A DNA stretch of 64,000 nt from Gordonia humi (GTDB taxonomy: Bacteria; Actinomycetota; Actinomycetes; Mycobacteriales; Mycobacteriaceae): NCBI RefSeq assembly GCF_014197435.1, contig NZ_JACIFP010000001.1:4792908-4856907 (forward strand), read 5' to 3'. Of this stretch, positions 61,603-64,000 are shown one piece after another. Every line of letters starts with the position of its first letter. Position 1 is the stretch's first letter. Made by a program: the position numbers and the translations under genes. The notes under the pieces are model-generated. The model saw only the letters and a program-made list of their open reading frames with translations. It did not search any database and had not been told where the DNA came from.

Positions 61603-62742
61603 CGCACACGCCGCGGCGATCGCCGCCAGACCGAGCACCGAATCGGCGACGCTCACGATGAGCACCACCTCGACGATGAGCACGGCGAAGGCGGGAGCGG
61701 CTCCCCGCGCGCTGTTGCGGGCGATCGCGGCGAGCAGCATCACCTGCAGCACCGCCAACAGCGAACCGGTGAGCGCGAACAGCCACATCCAGCCCGCGAC
61801 GGGCCGGTAGTCGTCGGAGATCACCGCCGGCACCAGCGGCCCGCAGGCGACGGCCGCGACGGTCACCGCGCACCCGATGCCCGCCAGAACCGTCACCGCT
61901 CGGCGCAGTGCGACGGCCGACCGGACCGGGTCCGCGAGCCGCGGAAACACGACCACGCCGATGGCCTGCGGCAGCCAGAACGCGGCCTTCGTCGCGACGG
62001 CGCCCAAGGCGTAGACCCCGGCGTCGTCGGCCGACAGCACCGACCGAGACAGCAGCAGGTCCACCGAGACGGCGACGATCATGACGAACTGCACACTCGA
62101 CGCGGACAGCACGTCGCCCATCCCGATGCGGGCGGCGCCAGACCCCGACCCCGCTCGATCGGCACGAGAGTCCGCGGCGAGCACCGCCACCACGATCGCC
62201 GCGACGACGCTCCCGATCGTCCCCGCCGCGAGCGCGCCGGTCGGGCCGGCACCGAAGGCGATCGCGGCGATGATCGGCGCCGACTTGGCGACGCCGACAC
62301 CGGCGAGGACACCGCCGAGTAGACCGAATCGCCCCTCACCCTGCAAGAAGCCCTGCCCGCCCGCGATCACCGCCAACGGTGCGGCGCCGGCGAGCGCGGC
62401 GAGCGTCGTCGCCCAGGAGGTGTGCGCCAGCGGCATCATCACGACGACGCCGACCGCCGAGCCGACCGCGACGACGACGCCGACCAGTCCGATCAGACGC
62501 CACAGGCGACGCCGCGACGTCCCCTTCACCACTTCGCGCGCCACCACGGCCTGCACGGCGAGCGCGGGAACCGACAGGACGAGCATCGCCGCGTTCAGGA
62601 CGGAGAACTGGCCGAATCCGTCCGGACCGAGCACCCGGCTGGCCGGAACCTGCACGACGTAGGCGAGGAGGTTCGCCAACAACGTTCCGACGGTGACCGC
62701 GCCGAGTGCGCGCACCGTGGTTCCTCGCGCCGTCGTGGTCAT
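61555..62742 (-). CDS. Polysaccharide flippase-type membrane protein (Wzx/MOP superfamily)
   Basis: The 395-residue protein has about 12 membrane helices. The N-terminus GTLLANLLAYVVQVPASRVLGPDGFGQFSVLNA is characteristic of Wzx-like lipid-linked oligosaccharide flippases (approximate positions 18-50). It probably moves a lipid-linked glycan or envelope precursor across the membrane. The ATG at 62742 is the first start after which the sequence is flippase-like; the frame is open much further upstream but antisense to the CitE-like gene. Confidence 0.85.
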   Translation of the reverse strand: MTTTARGTTVRALGAVTVGTLLANLLAYVVQVPASRVLGPDGFGQFSVLNAAMLVLSVPALAVQAVVAREVVKGTSRRRLWRLIGLVGVVVAVGSAVGVVVMMPLAHTSWATTLAALAGAAPLAVIAGGQGFLQGEGRFGLLGGVLAGVGVAKSAPIIAAIAFGAGPTGALAAGTIGSVVAAIVVAVLAADSRADRAGSGSGAARIGMGDVLSASSVQFVMIVAVSVDLLLSRSVLSADDAGVYALGAVATKAAFWLPQAIGVVVFPRLADPVRSAVALRRAVTVLAGIGCAVTVAAVACGPLVPAVISDDYRPVAGWMWLFALTGSLLAVLQVMLLAAIARNSARGAAPAFAVLIVEVVLIVSVADSVLGLAAIAAACASAAVIGTWAWMRAVG

Positions 62743-62768
62743 GGCACCAGTGTGCCTGTACCGGCGGG

Positions 62769-62774
62769 TAGACT
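62769..62774 (+). promoter_or_regulatory. Possible -10 box for CitE-like gene
   Basis: TAGACT fits TANNNT and would start transcription near 62781, giving a 50-nt leader with GCAGAGAG as ribosome site before the ATG. Confidence 0.35.
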
Positions 62775-62830
62775 TGCGCGGCGGCATCCGCCCCACCCCG
62801 TCACCGAGCACCACAGCAGGCAGAGAGTCG

Positions 62831-63742
62831 ATGTACGACACCGAATTCACCGAGCCCGATCCCACCGACGTCGGCTCCCGGATCGATCCGGTACTCGCGC
62901 GCAGCTGGCTGCTCGCGAACGGCGCGCAGTCCGAACGCTTCGAGGCGGCCTCGCGGTCGCGTGCGGACATCGTCGTCCTCGACATCGAGGACGCCGTGGC
63001 TCCCAAGGACAAGGACGCCGCCCGCGAGAACGTCGTGTCGTGGCTGGCCGACGACCACGCCGACTGGGTCCGGATCAACGGGTTCGGCACACCGTGGTGG
63101 CAGGCCGACATCGACGCGCTCGCGCCGACGACGATCGGCGGCGTGATGCTGGCGATGGTCGAGTCGGTCGACCACATCACCGAGACCGCCCGTCGCCTGC
63201 CGAACATCCCGGTCGTCGCGCTGGTCGAGACCGCCCGCGGTCTGGAACGCATCACCGAGATCGCCTCCGCCAAGGGCACGTTCCGACTCGCCTTCGGCAT
63301 CGGCGACTTCCGCCGCGACACCGGATTCGGCGACAACCCGACGACGCTGGCGTACGCGCGTTCCCGCTTCACGATCGCCGCGAAGGCAGCGGGCCTCCCG
63401 TCGGCGATCGACGGTCCCACCGTCGGCTCGAATCCGCTCAAGCTCAGCGAGGCCACGGCGGTCAGCTCCGAGTTCGGGATGACCGGCAAGATCTGTCTGA
63501 CTCCCGACCAGTGCGCCGCGGTGAACGACGGCCTGTCGCCGTCGTTGGACGACATCAGTTGGGCGCGCGAGTTCTTCGCCGAATTCGAGGCCGACGGCGG
63601 TGAGATCCGCAACGGCTCCGATCTGCCGCGCATCGCCCGCGCCACGAAGATCCTCGACCTGGCGCGGTCGTACAACATCGTGCCGAAGGATTACGGCGTG
63701 TCCGACCAGTCACACGCCTCGACCGACACCTTCCACTACTGA
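62831..63742 (+). CDS. HpcH/HpaI aldolase / citrate lyase beta-like protein (CitE-like)
   Basis: The 303-residue TIM-barrel lyase has RSWLLANGAQSERFEAA, VVLDIEDAVAPKDKDAAREN with metal- and substrate-binding acidic residues, RINGFGTPWWQADI, and VALVETARGLERI. Stand-alone CitE-like enzymes in actinobacteria act on CoA thioesters such as malyl-, citramalyl- or beta-methylmalyl-CoA; no other citrate lyase subunit is near, so true citrate lyase is unlikely. It is followed after 4 bp by the partial gene at the window end. Confidence 0.9.
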   Translation: MYDTEFTEPDPTDVGSRIDPVLARSWLLANGAQSERFEAASRSRADIVVLDIEDAVAPKDKDAARENVVSWLADDHADWVRINGFGTPWWQADIDALAPTTIGGVMLAMVESVDHITETARRLPNIPVVALVETARGLERITEIASAKGTFRLAFGIGDFRRDTGFGDNPTTLAYARSRFTIAAKAAGLPSAIDGPTVGSNPLKLSEATAVSSEFGMTGKICLTPDQCAAVNDGLSPSLDDISWAREFFAEFEADGGEIRNGSDLPRIARATKILDLARSYNIVPKDYGVSDQSHASTDTFHY

Positions 63743-63746
63743 TTCG

Positions 63747-64000
63747 ATGATCTGTCTGATCAGTGCCCTCCTCACGGCGCTGATCTGCGCGCCGATGTTC
63801 GGCGGGCACCTGATCTACCGGGACGCGGTGGCGGTGCCCCGGTTCTCCTTGTCGCCCGCGGCGTTCGGGATCGACGGATCCGCACCGCGCGCCGTTCCGC
63901 AGGACGCCGTCCTCGGGCTCGTATCGCGGATCGTCGACGGCGGTTGGCTCGTCGCCGGGCTGACGGCCGCGGCCGTATTCGGCGCGGGGGTCGGATTCGG
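63747..64000 (+). CDS. Partial membrane protein, continues beyond the window
   Basis: An open frame starts with ATG 4 bp after the CitE-like stop and runs to the window edge (84 codons). It begins MICLISALLTALICAPMFGG, then HLIYRDAVAVPRFSLSPAAFG, IDGSAPRAVPQDAVLGLVSR and a second hydrophobic stretch. The YRDAVxVPR plus APRAVPQD pattern recalls large mycobacterial polytopic envelope proteins such as Rv3635, but this is from memory. No ribosome site is strong; translational coupling is likely. Confidence 0.65.
   Translation, partial: MICLISALLTALICAPMFGGHLIYRDAVAVPRFSLSPAAFGIDGSAPRAVPQDAVLGLVSRIVDGGWLVAGLTAAAVFGAGVGF

Noticed and set aside
62831..63742. True citrate lyase beta subunit
   Set aside because: No alpha or gamma subunit genes are nearby; stand-alone CitE-like proteins act on other CoA thioesters.

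Overview
The window is high-GC, gene-dense actinobacterial DNA. Several genes place it in the mycolic-acid bacteria (Mycobacteriales). These are an AftD-type arabinofuranosyltransferase with its small DUF2613 partner, an LpqI-type lipoprotein glycosidase, the FabG4/HtdX/FadA2 lipid genes, a Cdc48-like AAA ATPase next to pssA and psd, and many promoters whose -10 box sits 6-8 nt before an ATG (leaderless mRNAs). Gene order recalled from Mycobacterium tuberculosis matches two blocks: Rv0422c-Rv0437c (thiD, thiC, xthA, def, Rv0430, Rv0431, sodC, Rv0433, AAA ATPase, pssA, psd) and Rv0236c-Rv0243 (aftD, Rv0236A, lpqI, TetR, htdX, fabG4, fadA2). A Gordonia- or Rhodococcus-like genus fits best, but this is inference. 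No rRNA, tRNA, CRISPR array, insertion sequence or prophage was seen.

Layout. 1-5.6 kb: a TetR regulator with a clear palindromic operator, an amidase, a tandem acyl-CoA dehydrogenase pair, a DUF350 membrane protein and an SRPBCC protein. 5.6-9.6 kb: psd-pssA-AAA ATPase (phosphatidylserine/phosphatidylethanolamine synthesis plus a p97-like ATPase). 9.7-19 kb: a low-complexity membrane protein, a lipoprotein, a six-gene Mrp/Mnh Na+/H+ antiporter operon (A+B fused, C, D, E, F, G), and a divergent TetR/SDR pair around an operator. This block interrupts the conserved cluster. 19-28 kb: carboxylate-amine ligase, SodC, LytR_C protein, DUF3263 protein, def, a GNAT-family remnant, a barnase/barstar pair, xthA, a GNAT protein, then a TPP riboswitch driving thiC-thiD. 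28-33 kb: a six-TM membrane protein, glutamate decarboxylase, and a YhgE/Pip ABC-2 permease coupled to an ABC ATPase lacking its catalytic motifs.

33.5-38 kb: a translationally coupled operon (SDR, MaoC hydratase, APH-type kinase, acyl-CoA dehydrogenase) whose kinase plus dehydrogenase recalls the ACAD10/11 and LvaA/LvaC systems for 4-hydroxyacyl-CoA breakdown, followed by a second SDR. 38-42 kb: a VanW protein and an MFS exporter/MarR operon with a 9-bp-arm palindrome. 42-52.4 kb: fadA2 divergent from fabG4-htdX, a TetR regulator, lpqI, DUF2613 and aftD. The same CTTAC-N6-GTAAG element lies inside the fabG4 promoter and directly upstream of the TetR gene, so the regulator and target set can be read from the DNA. 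52.4-59.2 kb: a catabolic group (quinone oxidoreductase, aldehyde dehydrogenase, 3-hydroxyisobutyrate dehydrogenase, LysR, CoA transferase, IclR). 59.2-64 kb: cell-envelope genes (acyltransferase-3, DUF3068, a flippase), a CitE-like lyase and a truncated membrane protein at the window edge.

The most rewarding leads are the putative 4-hydroxyacyl-CoA operon, the two-site TetR regulon around fabG4/fadA2, the pseudo-ABC/YhgE pair, and the barnase/barstar pair inserted in a housekeeping locus. All identifications come from reading the sequence and family knowledge; no database search was run.
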